Assembly: GCF_934309415.1 (NCBI RefSeq)
Contig: NZ_CAKRDI010000034.1
Coordinates: forward strand, 1-32,352
DNA: 32,352 nt
Source: an uncultured Mediterraneibacter sp.
Lineage (GTDB): Bacteria > Bacillota > Clostridia > Lachnospirales > Lachnospiraceae
Direction of reading: 5' to 3'
A program made the position numbers and the translations under genes. The notes beneath the pieces are model-generated. The model was not told the origin of the DNA and searched no databases. It was given only the letters and a program-made list of their open reading frames with translations. Position 1 is the stretch's first letter. Each line of letters starts with the position of its first letter. This document shows, in pieces, positions 1-7,299 of this stretch.

Positions 1-24
1 CAAGGGAAAAGTCTACCCTTTTTT
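1..24 (+). terminator. Possible terminator hairpin of an upstream host gene
   Basis: A 5-bp stem (AAGGG at 2-6 with CCCTT at 16-20) is followed directly by a T run. It could be the end of a host gene lying left of the window, but the stem is short and may be cut by the window edge. No coding sequence is recognisable from 1 to 504. Confidence 0.25.
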
Positions 25-130
25 AGGCAAAAAATATTTTTTGTTTATCTATTGACATTTATTAGCTGGACTTTTTTTGAATTTTTTCGGATAATTTAAT
101 CGCTACTTTAATCTCTGATCTACCTTTGTG

Positions 131-262
131 TTAGAACAAAGAATGTGCCTTGGCACATTCTAGCGCCTGCGGCGGTCGCTTGCGACATCTTCCTTGTACG
201 CCGCAGTGCGCATCCTCGCGGAGCGTTTTTATATATTAGGAAAGAGCACTTTCCTAATATAT
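131..262. repeat. Nested-hairpin intergenic repeat element
   Basis: This GC-rich island in AT-rich sequence is built of inverted repeats: a perfect 10-bp stem with a 2-nt loop (140-161), an imperfect 12-bp stem (163-174 with 199-211) enclosing a perfect GTCGC/GCGAC hairpin (175-186), and a perfect 14-bp stem with a 4-nt loop (231-262). No convincing protein is encoded; the open frame across it on the minus strand looks spurious. From memory, similar sequences and their spurious translations recur between genes in many Lachnospiraceae genomes, so I call it a dispersed MITE- or REP-like element. Copy number cannot be seen in one window. Confidence 0.6.
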
Positions 263-399
263 AAAACAGAAAATCAACTGAGCATATAAAAATTGTATCA
301 GTTTTCCACAGCACTATCTATGCTTTTAACACACTCTAGTATAACATGATTTGATTGCTTCATGATATACGTTTTAATCTAAAATCGCCTTTTTCACCC

Positions 400-428
400 T
401 TGACAGCGCCCATCTTTTTTACTATATT
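400..428 (+). promoter_or_regulatory. ssrA promoter, TTGACA-17-TATATT
   Basis: The -35 box TTGACA (400-405) and -10 box TATATT (423-428) are separated by exactly 17 bp. This places transcription start near 435, about 70 nt before the mature tmRNA 5' end, leaving a leader for RNase P to remove. A second TTGACA at 454-459 lacks a good -10 partner. Confidence 0.75.
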
Positions 429-504
429 TATATGTGTGACTGAAAAAGTTACATTGACAGTACATGAAAATGTATGCTGCAGATTGATCCTGCAGTCCTG
501 ATCA

Positions 505-846
505 GGGCTTGTACTGGTTTCGACAGGGATCTCGAAGATGGAGAAGCTATCCGCAGGAAGATGCGTCAAATCGCAAACTTAAAATTAAACGCTAACGATA
601 ATTTCGAATTAGCTGCAGCCTAATTGCTGCATGTCAGCCCTGAGGCACTCACACCTTAGGAATCTGGCATCAAACATGTGAGAAACGATGGCGGCAAAGC
701 TTTGAGCCGTCAGGCGTATTATGAAGCTACTGAACCCGTAAGGATGTTAGTTTTCGTGCGGCAGAGGGAATGCTAAATAACTGACTATGATAGTAGAAGT
801 ACATGGGACAGGTTTTTGGACGCGGGTTCGATTCCCGCCAGGTCCA
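505..846 (+). ncRNA. ssrA: tmRNA (ssrA), intact
   Basis: Transfer-messenger RNA rescues stalled ribosomes and tags the unfinished protein for proteolysis. The tRNA-like ends are clear: GGGCTTG (505-511) pairs, with G-U wobbles, with CAGGTCC (839-845), A846 is the discriminator, and the T arm GCGGG-TTCGATT-CCCGC lies just before the 3' acceptor strand. The 5' side has the conserved TGGTTTCGACAGGG stretch. The tag frame most likely starts at GCT (591) and reads ANDNFELAAA with TAA at 621-623, a clostridial-type tag. An in-frame GCA at 573 is a less likely resume codon. The length of about 342 nt is normal. CCA is not encoded after position 846. The 3' end is the inferred prophage attachment site. 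Confidence 0.95.
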
Positions 847-862
847 CTTTTAAGAAAAAGTG
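813..862 (+). other. Inferred prophage attachment junction at the ssrA 3' end
   Basis: Phage genes begin 232 bp after ssrA. The T-arm and acceptor end of tmRNA genes is a well-known tyrosine-integrase target, with the phage carrying a copy of the 3' end so that the gene stays intact. Here ssrA is complete up to 846 but CCA is missing, consistent with a phage-supplied 3' end. The lysis cassette is the end nearest ssrA, so the integrase should be at the other, unseen end. The exact core cannot be fixed without the second att site. A 7-bp inverted repeat (845-851 with 856-862) straddles the junction. Confidence 0.5.
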
Positions 863-876
863 CAGAATATGCAAAG

Positions 877-917
877 ATGCGGAGAATGCCTATAAAATAA
901 GGGTTCTCCGCATTTTT
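877..917 (+). terminator. Rho-independent terminator after ssrA
   Basis: A perfect 10-bp stem (ATGCGGAGAA at 877-886 with its complement at 904-913) is followed by a T-rich tract. It lies 30 nt downstream of tmRNA in the correct orientation. Confidence 0.85.
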
Positions 918-971
918 ATTATTCGTAATGATTCTAATATTTTAGAAAAAATATAGATATTTTACAATTCT

Positions 972-1007
972 ATGCAACACGAAATGCATCAAAATGCAAC
1001 ACGAAAT
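972..1007. repeat. Two 14-bp direct repeats, possible integrase arm sites
   Basis: ATGCAACACGAAAT occurs at 972-985 and again at 994-1007, a 22-bp period of about two helical turns. The repeats lie 130-160 bp inside the inferred attachment junction, in a non-coding gap. Arm-type sites of tyrosine integrases are typically short direct repeats placed this way. Function is inferred from position and spacing only. Confidence 0.45.
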
Positions 1008-1026
1008 CAGATGATACAATATTTCT

Positions 1027-1049
1027 CCCCGGAGTCAATCACTCCGGGG
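1027..1049 (-). terminator. Strong hairpin at the end of the late operon
   Basis: A perfect 9-bp GC-rich stem (CCCCGGAGT at 1027-1035 with ACTCCGGGG at 1041-1049) and a 5-nt loop lie 30 bp beyond the endolysin stop. The minus-strand flank after the stem is A/T-rich but not a clean T run, so it is either a weak intrinsic terminator or a transcript-end stabiliser. Confidence 0.5.
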
Positions 1050-1078
1050 TATTTCATATAGAATTGTCTTACTACTGA

Positions 1079-2140
1079 TTATTTAACACGAAGTTTCTGA
1101 CCAGCATAAATCTTGTCTGGATTTGAAATCTTATTTAACTCTGTAAGCTTTTTCGTTGTAGTGTTATATTTTTTTGCAATACCTGACAGTGTATCACCTT
1201 TCTTCACAGTATAATATACAACACTACTCTTTGTCCCCGTTCCATTGATGATTCTCTGAACAGCATCGTATTTACTTCCTAATACTGCTTTTCTTACTTT
1301 ATCATTGCCATATCTTCCCTTTTTGGTTTCTGCTGCCAGTATTTTTACAGATACACTGGCGATATGATCAATCTCTTTCTGGACCTCATTGTATCTGCTG
1401 CCCAATGCCTTTTTCCTTGCTTCTCCTGTCCCGAATCGTCCGATCATCACACCATACACAAGATCCAGTGTTGATCCTGTCGGTGCATTCGGCTTCTGCG
1501 CTGGGATGGCTGTAGTTCCTTTTGCATACGCTTTCCATGCTGTCTTATCCATATATGCAATATTGATATCCAGTTTTCCGTTATAACCGGACAAGCGACC
1601 GTTTTCCGAATACTGGAAGATCGCCGGTGTTCCCCACGCTCCCCAGCCTTTATTATCCGTCCACGGATTTTTCTGATATCCGGTACTGTTATCATTTGCA
1701 TACTGTGCAACCCACAGATCATATTCTGCTGCCACATCTGACCAGTCATGCTGGCGGCACACACTTTTTGACATGTAGACCAATGGTTTCACTCTGGTAA
1801 GTTCCGCCACTCTATCCAGGAACAGTTTTGCAACTGCCGGTCCCTGTGAGAACTTTGCATTCTGCTTCTCTTCCCAGTCAAGGACAAGAAGTGCTTCTCC
1901 GATATAGTTCTTGATGCTATCCACGAAAAAGGCTGCTTCCTTGTTCGGATCACCGCCTGAAAAATAATGATATACTCCCAGGAGCTTTCCTGCAGCTTTC
2001 GCCTGCTGATATGCCCGATCGCAATCAGGGTTTGTATAACTTGTTCCCTGGGTTGCCTTAACAATCACAAAATCGCACGGTACTGCAGTTACATTGATTC
2101 CTTTGTTCCATCCACTGATATCAATTCCATTTAATGCCAT
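1079..2140 (-). CDS. Endolysin: GH25 lysozyme, two CW_7 repeats, LysM
   Basis: This is the peptidoglycan-cutting enzyme that lyses the host. Residues 1-210 form a GH25 (Cpl-1-like) N-acetylmuramidase with the expected acidic residues Asp7 (GIDIS) and the DWE triplet at 88-90. Residues about 224-260 and 264-300 are two Cpl-7-like wall-binding repeats ([17 protein letters not shown] and [17 protein letters not shown]). Residues 308-353 are a C-terminal LysM domain starting at [17 protein letters not shown]. There is no signal peptide, so release depends on the holin encoded just upstream. The start has a good AAAGGAG site. It is the last gene before the attachment end. Carrying both CW_7 and LysM wall-binding modules is less usual than carrying one type. 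Confidence 0.95.
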   Translation of the reverse strand: MALNGIDISGWNKGINVTAVPCDFVIVKATQGTSYTNPDCDRAYQQAKAAGKLLGVYHYFSGGDPNKEAAFFVDSIKNYIGEALLVLDWEEKQNAKFSQGPAVAKLFLDRVAELTRVKPLVYMSKSVCRQHDWSDVAAEYDLWVAQYANDNSTGYQKNPWTDNKGWGAWGTPAIFQYSENGRLSGYNGKLDINIAYMDKTAWKAYAKGTTAIPAQKPNAPTGSTLDLVYGVMIGRFGTGEARKKALGSRYNEVQKEIDHIASVSVKILAAETKKGRYGNDKVRKAVLGSKYDAVQRIINGTGTKSSVVYYTVKKGDTLSGIAKKYNTTTKKLTELNKISNPDKIYAGQKLRVK

Positions 2141-2173
2141 AATTTGTCTCCTTTCTTTTGCGCCGGCGCAATT

Positions 2174-2503
2174 CTATTTCTTACTATATTTATTACGATT
2201 CCACATTTCGGTTACTCTCTCCCATCCACCGGTACTCACTAGGTACACGATGAATGCAGCAACGAAAGAAGCGAAAATGTAATACCACTTAATTGTAATA
2301 ACATAATATGTACACAAGATAATTACTGATACCGGTGTCAGGATCAACGCTGTGATCAGCGCAACCACATTTGTCTGTACCTTTTTCAGAACCGGCATTT
2401 CCTTGATCGCCTGCACAATCACACTGACCAGGAATGCCAACACTCCGATTCCTGCCAAAATATAACTCATATACTGCATTAATGTTTCTACGTTCATAAT
2501 CAT
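2174..2503 (-). CDS. Phage holin (small multi-pass membrane protein)
   Basis: Holins open the membrane at a set time so that the endolysin reaches the wall. The 109-aa product has about three hydrophobic segments (roughly residues 12-32, 45-65 and 72-92) and a charged basic C-terminus ending NRNKYSKK, fitting a phage holin. It sits between a TM/coiled-coil gene and the endolysin. The first ATG (2501-2503) overlaps the upstream stop as ATGA. A second in-frame ATG at 2495-2497 is better spaced from GGGAG and may be the true start, giving 107 aa. Confidence 0.8.
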   Translation of the reverse strand: MIMNVETLMQYMSYILAGIGVLAFLVSVIVQAIKEMPVLKKVQTNVVALITALILTPVSVIILCTYYVITIKWYYIFASFVAAFIVYLVSTGGWERVTEMWNRNKYSKK

Positions 2504-2748
2504 TCTCCCTTCTCCAAATCTTCAATTCTATGATTTGCTACCTTAATCTGTTCTTCCTGGACGGAAAGTCTCTCTTCAATATTATATGTTCGCTCAACCA
2601 CGTTATTGTGCTCATCCACTCTTTTTGTGAGTTCATCCAGCTTATATTCCATCAAGGCTCTTGTCTTTTCCTGCTGACCATGATTGCTGAGCAAGCAGAT
2701 CACTAGTGTTGCGCCTGCTGAGATGCAGGCTGAAATAATTGTTTCCAT
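2500..2748 (-). CDS. Lysis-cassette membrane-anchored coiled-coil protein
   Basis: The 82-aa product has an N-terminal hydrophobic segment (residues about 3-21) followed by a charged heptad-like coiled coil (residues 28-80). The layout resembles XhlA/hemolysin-like phage proteins and similar small genes upstream of holins in clostridial phages. It probably acts with the holin at the membrane, but no enzyme motif is visible and the exact family is uncertain. Its stop overlaps the holin start. It lies just downstream of two terminators (2780-2802 and 2831-2858), so it needs readthrough or antitermination for late expression. Confidence 0.7.
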   Translation of the reverse strand: METIISACISAGATLVICLLSNHGQQEKTRALMEYKLDELTKRVDEHNNVVERTYNIEERLSVQEEQIKVANHRIEDLEKGE

Positions 2749-2779
2749 ACGTTTTCCTTTCTCTTCTTAAATTTAGGTA

Positions 2780-2802
2780 CAAAAATAAGACCTCTCGGTC
2801 TT
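2780..2802 (-). terminator. Intrinsic terminator with GAGA tetraloop
   Basis: On the minus strand AAGACC-GAGA-GGTCTT forms a 6-bp stem closed by a GNRA tetraloop, followed by ATTTTTG. It is the second of two terminators between the moron gene and the lysis genes. Confidence 0.7.
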
Positions 2803-2830
2803 GCTCTAATTTCCATATGATTTTCTCCAT

Positions 2831-2858
2831 AAAAATACCGCAGGTATTATCCTGCGGC
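2831..2858 (-). terminator. Intrinsic terminator after the moron gene
   Basis: On the minus strand CCGCAGG-ATAATA-CCTGCGG, a perfect 7-bp GC-rich stem, is followed by TATTTTTA. It begins 16 nt after the stop codon of the gene at 2874-3368 and closes its transcription unit. Confidence 0.85.
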
Positions 2859-2873
2859 AACACAAGTCTATAA

Positions 2874-3368
2874 TTATTTCAACATGTAATACAATCGACT
2901 TCGTATTGTTTTTTTTAATTTAAAATCCGAAGCATTGTATCCCGTTCCTCTTCCATCATTCCTAACTGTAAAACTTCCTTCTACATAATCTGAACGTTGA
3001 TATTCCATAATCGTGTTGGGAATTCCATCCGGAATACTGACTCTAAAATATTGAGGCTCATTTCTATTTATATTTTTAACTGATTTTATGAAATTTGTTT
3101 TTATAGCTTCATTTCCATCCCATTTTGCATCATAAAATTTTATCCAATTTAGATATTTTTCCGATTCTACTTTTATAATCTCATTTCCATTTATATTGAT
3201 TACATCTATATCTTCTTCTTCATCTACCGATTGAATATCTATTTTCTCATACAAATCTTTCTTTTCAACATTACTACTCCACCATCGTCCTATAAAATAG
3301 AATACAAACAAAATCAATGTAGCAATTGACGACACATTTGCTATGTTATTCCAAATTTCTTTGCACAT
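2874..3368 (-). CDS. Putative moron: single-pass membrane protein of unknown function
   Basis: The 164-aa product is not a family I recognise. It has one hydrophobic segment near the N-terminus (about residues 10-28, centred on ATLILFVFYFIGRWW), an acidic stretch (VDEEEDIDV), and a soluble C-terminal domain of about 120 residues with no visible catalytic motif. I chose the ATG at 3366-3368 because it lies 10 nt after GGGAG; an upstream in-frame start would fall in the promoter. The gene has its own TTGGAA-17-TATAAT promoter and its own terminator and lies between the fibre and lysis genes, which is the classic moron arrangement for genes expressed during lysogeny. A role in superinfection exclusion or altering the host surface is possible but unproven. 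It looks richer in A/T than its neighbours. Confidence 0.7.
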   Translation of the reverse strand: MCKEIWNNIANVSSIATLILFVFYFIGRWWSSNVEKKDLYEKIDIQSVDEEEDIDVININGNEIIKVESEKYLNWIKFYDAKWDGNEAIKTNFIKSVKNINRNEPQYFRVSIPDGIPNTIMEYQRSDYVEGSFTVRNDGRGTGYNASDFKLKKTIRSRLYYMLK

Positions 3369-3392
3369 ATGTTTCACGCTCCCTTCATCGTC

Positions 3393-3421
3393 ATTATACG
3401 ACAAAAAGAGAGTGTTTCCAA
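3393..3421 (-). promoter_or_regulatory. Sigma-A-type promoter, TTGGAA-17-TATAAT
   Basis: On the minus strand the -35 box TTGGAA (3421-3416) and a consensus -10 TATAAT (3398-3393) are separated by 17 bp, with predicted start near 3386. It lies immediately after the stop of the fibre gene (3423-3425) and just ahead of the GGGAG site of the moron gene. Confidence 0.8.
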
Positions 3422-3422
3422 G

Positions 3423-6400
3423 TTAATTACCATAATGTGCAACAACTGCACCTACAATACAATCCCCTAATCTGTCATATCCATTATTACTGCAATGTAA
3501 CTGATCGCCATTATACGGGAATGGTTGTGAGCCTGTATATTCTTCAAGTACTACTTCACCATCTCTTATCTGATAATAAGATTCACCTTTTGCGTATCTG
3601 ATACGATTTGTGTTTACTGGATTACCAGATGAATCTAATTTATATGGACTATAATTTTCATTGATCGCATTGGAACTGTGTCCAAATACATTCCATGTAA
3701 ATTTATTGATACCAGAGTTATGCCATAAATCACATACTGGAATGTTTGCATGATTACAAACAGCAACAATTGTATTGGCAAGTGTTTCCATTGTTCTTCC
3801 TGTTCCAGATGGATATTCATCATAACCGTCTGCATCAATATATGGATATCTTCCAGCACAATGTGGTGTTGCATATAATACTTTACAAGTCAGATTCTCT
3901 GCTTCTTTTAATGTGTCATAGATTCTATTGATTGTATACTGAACAATTCCGGCAATCGTTTGTTGACCACTTCCGTCTGGATTATAGCAATCACCAACGG
4001 TTCCATCTTCTTTTCCTCTGTCATTGTATGCCGGAAGTACAATGATTAAATCCTTATCTTTTACATCATCGACCGATAAAGGTTTTAATGTTCCGCTAGC
4101 AGAAGTTTCATTATCATAATCACCGCCCAGTCCTTTGTCTCCATCTACCATTGCAATTGTTCCGACTCCACCTTTTGCATGAGTAGTGACATTCATTCCA
4201 AGTAAAGTGTTTAGTTTTTTCTGCCATTTCTGTGCTGCTGTGATGCTATCGCCTATAACTAATGCATTTTTCCCTTTCCAAGTACTATTCATCGCCATCT
4301 CTGACTCAGATTTTGATTCTTGAATTTTCTTATCAACTATTTCAAGTAATTCATTATAGCTAATTTCTTCTGGCGTATTCAATAAATTAGTAACATATGT
4401 ATTATCAACAGTCTTTATGTCTGTAACATCATAGATTTTTAAATCCACTTCGATTGTTGAAGTATTATTTCTCATGCTTATTCGCAAATCATTAAGTCTA
4501 TCATTTTCACTAGCAACTATAACAGAATACGTTGTGGTATCATTTAATGTAGTACCACCCGGAGATGTCCCCCAAGTTCCCGCATTATTAATGAATCCAA
4601 TGGGAGCACCAGCAATATTCGATAAATCTTCTTTGCTTCCTTGAATTACATACAAATATTTTTTCTCTTTACTGCACTCTGACCAATGAACATAACCGAA
4701 ATGAGAATTTTTCACTTTTATGCATTCCGTATATACTGGTTTTTCAAAGATTAGTTTATCAGCTGTTTTTGCTGTCTCAGCTGTTTTTGCTGTCTCAGCT
4801 GTTTTTGCTGTCTCAGCTGTTTTTGCTGTCTCAGAAAAAGTATATCGTTCTTTATAATCTGTTCCATAGTAGTAACTTTGACATATACTTAGTAATTCAC
4901 TATAATCGTCAATAGTTGCTGCTAATTCTGTTACATCGATAAGTACCATAGATTCTTTTGTAATAGTATACGGAACGTCTGTATTAGTCATAACTCCTAT
5001 ATCTATTTGCGTTGCTTCGTATTGTGCTTCTTCTTTATATTCAAAGATTGCACAATAATCATATGATATTCCATTTCTAGTACTTGACCTTACTCTTGTT
5101 GTCGGTATTTGCAGATTCTTGTTGTTACTATCATACAAATATAGAGAAACAGATGGCTCTATATTTGTATCTTCTTTCGTGAAATTTACAGACAAATAAT
5201 ATATTCTTTTTGCTCCGTTATTTGGAAGCTTATATCTAAAATCATATCGTCCCCACGCTTTTTCCGGAGTTACAACAATACTTCCATCATCATTCTTAAC
5301 CGCCGTTGCACCTTGAGTACCTTCCGAGATAAGATTGTCTACCCTCGCAATATTTTTTGTTACGATATCATTTGTATCATTTTCCAACAGCGAAATTCTG
5401 CGCCCAGTTTCAGCTGCATCTGCTGCCATCCCCTCATTTTCCAATGTCGGATCAGTTTCAATCTGCTTCTCCTGCAAATTCTTGATTGCATCCATCGCCT
5501 GCAATGCTTCCAAATTTGTTTCAATCCTGCCCTTCAGATCTGCTTTATTGATATCTGCTCCATCAGAACGCTTGATCAATAATCTTCTGGCAACTATATT
5601 TGTACCTGAACCCTTTTTGAAATTATTCTGACCTTTAAAGTAATCGTACCAGAACGCCGAACTATATGTTTCCTTTGTTCCTGAATCACTTTCAATAACA
5701 TCATATCCCACACTTGCCAATAAATATCCATCCGGCACCGTCACGCTAAAATCTTTATCGTAACGGAATTTTTTCGATCTCAGTACTTTTGTAGAAGCTC
5801 CCTCTGCACCAGTATCTTTATTGATATCTCCTAATTCCAAGAAATCAATATCTACATATGGACTTTTCAAACAATTTTCAGTCTTTGTGATTCTATTTCC
5901 TGTTTCTTTTGCATCTGCCGGTGCACCTTCTTTTGTAAGTGTCGTATCCGTATCGACCTGCACATTTTCAATCTCTTCCTGCATCTTATCAAGCACATCC
6001 ATAGCTCTCAAATCCGACACATTTGTTGTAATCTTTCCTCTGAGGTCTTCCACATTGATGTCCGCCCCATCAGACCGTTTAATCAGAAGTCTTCTGACAT
6101 CTTTATCGCTATCTGCCTGTGGATGCGACATTCCATTCGCATATCCACCTGTTGACTGATATACTTCTCTTGTATATGCTCCATTGTCACCTATATGGGT
6201 TTGCAAAGTATAATTTGCAGTTGTTATAACATACCCGCTAGGTGCAGTGATTTTACCACCTTTATTCCACTTAAATCTTTCAGATCGTAAAATCTTTGTA
6301 GAATCTTCCTCTTCCCCGGTACTCTTATTGATATTTCCCAGCTCCAACAGATCTATATCCACATATGGACTCTGCAAGCAATCTCTCATTGCCGGCACAT

Positions 6401-7280
6401 CTTTAGTCTGTGCTCTTACTGCTGCCCCGGCACTATCATGTGTTACCCCGTCTGAATCTACTCTGATATCTGCAATTTCCCTGTTATCTTCGTCATACCC
6501 TAACACTACCGTAAATATAGCTGCATCTGTATTGGTATCTGTTGTCTTGTATGTTGCATTCACAGACACAGTATCACCATTAATTGTTATAGCTGCTTCT
6601 GCTTCGTGATATGTATTTCCCCATGTATTTGTTTTACTGCTATGAGTACGGCAAAAACAATCCAGTACAAATACATTTTTATCCTTCACAGATGCCAGAA
6701 ACGTTGCATCATCATCTGATCCAGTACTGGTCCATGATGTGCTGTGTGTATGACTTCCTTCTGTCTGTGACAGTTTATTTGCATCTTTGGTCAGCTGCTT
6801 TTTCGCCAGTCCAATTGCTGACTTTCCGGGTGCTACAAGATTATCGATTCTCTTACGCTCCTTATCAACCTGATCTGTCAGATTCCCATTCTTCTCCAGC
6901 AGCTGCTCAATCAACGTCTGCTGATCTTCCTCACTCTTATCAGACTCTCTAATCTTATTATCCTTACACCACACCGGCACTTCAAATGAGATCAGCCGTT
7001 TTCCATCATTAATGATTCTGATCATGAGCTGATTTAATCCAGTTTCAAAGAATACGCCTGATGGTGTGAATTTAATCGTCTTCTCTACGATATCGCACAT
7101 CATTTTACTTGGTTCATCGTTTCTTGAAGAGAATGCATAAGCCACTGCTGTTGCGGTCGTCGGAATATTAAAATCTCTTATGGTCAGCTCGATCGGGATC
7201 ATGTTTGTCCCACGAGTCACTTCAATTCGATACTGAATTGTATCTCTCAATACATAGATATCTCTTTTAATTGCATCCAT
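3423..7280 (-). CDS. Receptor-binding tail fibre: BppU-like N-terminus, SGNH/GDSL esterase C-terminus
   Basis: This 1285-aa tail-tip protein probably binds and trims surface glycans. Residues 1-120 resemble the BppU/DUF2479 N-terminal domain that docks fibres on the baseplate, followed by a coiled coil (about 118-155). The middle holds two related modules (starting near 302 and 473; SPYVDIDLLELG and SPYVDIDFLELG) and four exact copies of ETAKTA (about 816-840). Residues about 1000-1285 are an SGNH hydrolase with the GDS nucleophile motif (VIGDSITAA) near the domain start and a DQLHCSNNG block carrying the catalytic Asp/His near the end, suggesting carbohydrate O-deacetylation. The start has AGGAGG. 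It follows the tail lysozyme gene, as expected for a baseplate cluster. Confidence 0.88.
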   Translation of the reverse strand: MDAIKRDIYVLRDTIQYRIEVTRGTNMIPIELTIRDFNIPTTATAVAYAFSSRNDEPSKMMCDIVEKTIKFTPSGVFFETGLNQLMIRIINDGKRLISFEVPVWCKDNKIRESDKSEEDQQTLIEQLLEKNGNLTDQVDKERKRIDNLVAPGKSAIGLAKKQLTKDANKLSQTEGSHTHSTSWTSTGSDDDATFLASVKDKNVFVLDCFCRTHSSKTNTWGNTYHEAEAAITINGDTVSVNATYKTTDTNTDAAIFTVVLGYDEDNREIADIRVDSDGVTHDSAGAAVRAQTKDVPAMRDCLQSPYVDIDLLELGNINKSTGEEEDSTKILRSERFKWNKGGKITAPSGYVITTANYTLQTHIGDNGAYTREVYQSTGGYANGMSHPQADSDKDVRRLLIKRSDGADINVEDLRGKITTNVSDLRAMDVLDKMQEEIENVQVDTDTTLTKEGAPADAKETGNRITKTENCLKSPYVDIDFLELGDINKDTGAEGASTKVLRSKKFRYDKDFSVTVPDGYLLASVGYDVIESDSGTKETYSSAFWYDYFKGQNNFKKGSGTNIVARRLLIKRSDGADINKADLKGRIETNLEALQAMDAIKNLQEKQIETDPTLENEGMAADAAETGRRISLLENDTNDIVTKNIARVDNLISEGTQGATAVKNDDGSIVVTPEKAWGRYDFRYKLPNNGAKRIYYLSVNFTKEDTNIEPSVSLYLYDSNNKNLQIPTTRVRSSTRNGISYDYCAIFEYKEEAQYEATQIDIGVMTNTDVPYTITKESMVLIDVTELAATIDDYSELLSICQSYYYGTDYKERYTFSETAKTAETAKTAETAKTAETAKTADKLIFEKPVYTECIKVKNSHFGYVHWSECSKEKKYLYVIQGSKEDLSNIAGAPIGFINNAGTWGTSPGGTTLNDTTTYSVIVASENDRLNDLRISMRNNTSTIEVDLKIYDVTDIKTVDNTYVTNLLNTPEEISYNELLEIVDKKIQESKSESEMAMNSTWKGKNALVIGDSITAAQKWQKKLNTLLGMNVTTHAKGGVGTIAMVDGDKGLGGDYDNETSASGTLKPLSVDDVKDKDLIIVLPAYNDRGKEDGTVGDCYNPDGSGQQTIAGIVQYTINRIYDTLKEAENLTCKVLYATPHCAGRYPYIDADGYDEYPSGTGRTMETLANTIVAVCNHANIPVCDLWHNSGINKFTWNVFGHSSNAINENYSPYKLDSSGNPVNTNRIRYAKGESYYQIRDGEVVLEEYTGSQPFPYNGDQLHCSNNGYDRLGDCIVGAVVAHYGN
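4761..4832. repeat. Four perfect tandem 18-bp repeats in the fibre gene
   Basis: The unit AGCTGTTTTTGCTGTCTC is repeated four times without error. Each copy encodes a hexapeptide (ETAKTA) in frame, so slipped-strand gain or loss would lengthen or shorten the fibre shaft without breaking the reading frame. Confidence 0.95.
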
Positions 7281-7299
7281 TTTCCATTTCCTCCTGATA

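Noticed and set aside
120..314. A 64-codon open frame on the minus strand near the left edge
   Set aside because: It runs through the hairpin repeat element, has no ribosome site and its translation follows the inverted repeats, so it is not treated as a gene.
454..483. A second ssrA promoter from TTGACA at 454-459
   Set aside because: No acceptable -10 box lies 16-18 bp downstream; the pair at 400-428 is far better.
2703..2816. A 37-codon frame with GGAG at suitable spacing between the moron and lysis genes
   Set aside because: It contains a terminator, overlaps the next gene and its peptide is strongly basic without known relatives, so I mention it as a possible leader peptide but do not list it as a gene.
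4761..4832. Tandem repeats that might be a CRISPR array
   Set aside because: The units are 18 bp with no spacers and lie in frame inside a fibre gene, so they are coding repeats.
3423..7280. A diversity-generating retroelement acting on the fibre gene
   Set aside because: There is no reverse transcriptase gene or template repeat in the window.
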